From positions 1 through 6,491 of the forward strand of contig SLAO01000064.1 in the NCBI GenBank assembly GCA_007126835.1: 6,491 bases of DNA, read 5' to 3'. A program made the translations under genes and the position numbers. The notes under the pieces were generated by a model. That model saw only the letters and a list, made by a program, of their open reading frames with translations, ran no database searches and was not told the DNA's origin. The stretch is from Nitriliruptorales bacterium (GTDB lineage Bacteria; Actinomycetota; Nitriliruptoria; Euzebyales; Egibacteraceae). Below, one piece after another: positions 6,274 through 6,491 of this stretch. The number at the start of each line of letters is the position of its first letter. Positions within the stretch are counted from its first letter, which is position 1.

Positions 6274-6277
6274 GAGC

Positions 6278-6282
6278 ACCTC
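6278..6282 (-). promoter_or_regulatory. Ribosome binding site of hisA
   Basis: GAGGT in the 19-base hisH-hisA gap, five bases before the ATG at 6273. The alternative GTG at 6279 overlaps this site and so is an unlikely start. Confidence 0.65.
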
Positions 6283-6292
6283 GGGTTCTGCG

Positions 6293-6491
6293 TCATGCCG
6301 CCCGCCGGAAGGTGTCGACCTCGGCGACCCAGTTGGCCAGCAGCCGTGCGCCGACCGAGGCCGACTTCTCGGGGTGGAACTGGGTGGCCGTGATGGTGCC
6401 CGCGCGAACCACCGCCGGGAACGAGGGCCCGTACGGACACGTGGCGACGACGTGCTGGGGGTCCGACGGCTCGGCGTAGTAGGAGTGGACG
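6293..6491 (-). CDS. hisH: Imidazole glycerol phosphate synthase, glutaminase subunit HisH (3' part, runs off the window)
   Basis: Only the last 65 codons and the TGA stop are present; the start and the nucleophile cysteine of this class I glutamine amidotransferase lie beyond the right edge. The visible part begins VHSYYAEP, the conserved HisH VHSYY segment. About 30 residues later comes TATQFHPEKS, which holds the His and Glu of the Cys-His-Glu triad (residues 39 and 41 of the visible part). The protein ends in a short helix, GARLLANWVAEV. HisH hydrolyses glutamine and channels ammonia to HisF, which makes imidazole glycerol phosphate and AICAR from PRFAR in the cytoplasm. The gene stops 19 bases before hisA and is two genes upstream of hisF, its obligate partner. 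Identification is firm from motif and context; the intactness of the missing part cannot be judged. Confidence 0.95.
   Translation of the reverse strand, partial: VHSYYAEPSDPQHVVATCPYGPSFPAVVRAGTITATQFHPEKSASVGARLLANWVAEVDTFRRAA

Noticed and set aside
1..6491. Defence systems, mobile elements, CRISPR arrays, tRNAs or direct-repeat families.
   Set aside because: Both strands are filled by contiguous intact amino acid biosynthesis genes; no repeat arrays, transposase motifs or tRNA-like clover leaves were seen.

Overview
The window is a compact, GC-rich stretch of bacterial chromosome carrying the junction of a histidine and a tryptophan biosynthesis operon. All nine genes lie on the minus strand, so transcription runs from high to low coordinates: hisH (3' part only) - hisA/priA - hisF - hisI - trpE - a four-helix membrane protein - trpC - trpB - trpA (5' end only). 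No gene is broken, and there are no tRNAs, rRNAs, mobile elements or CRISPR repeats.

The gene order, the membrane protein between trpE and trpC, the GC-rich codon usage and the GTG starts point to an actinobacterium (Actinomycetota). From general knowledge, Mycobacterium has the same core order (hisH-hisA-hisF-hisI-trpE-membrane protein-trpC-trpB-trpA) with extra genes inserted. Here the set is stripped down. The class cannot be fixed from this sequence alone.

Region by region: 6491-4303 holds the histidine genes. HisH and HisF form the glutamine amidotransferase/cyclase that makes the imidazole ring and AICAR. HisA supplies their substrate, and HisI opens the adenine ring one step earlier. 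Region 4306-1 holds the tryptophan genes. TrpE makes anthranilate, TrpC makes indole-3-glycerol phosphate, and TrpA/TrpB form tryptophan synthase. No trpF lies between trpC and trpB, and the HisA has PriA-like residues. It may therefore be the bifunctional isomerase that serves both pathways, which would give a biochemical reason for joining them. trpG and trpD are also absent from the window, as is any HisE domain.

The genes are tightly packed. Three junctions are 4-base stop/start overlaps (hisA/hisF, hisI/trpE, trpB/trpA) and the largest gap is 81 bases, before trpC. That gap carries a perfect 8-base Shine-Dalgarno sequence and a weak candidate promoter. The pathway enzymes are ordinary. 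The least understood item is the trp-operon membrane protein. I see no new system here.
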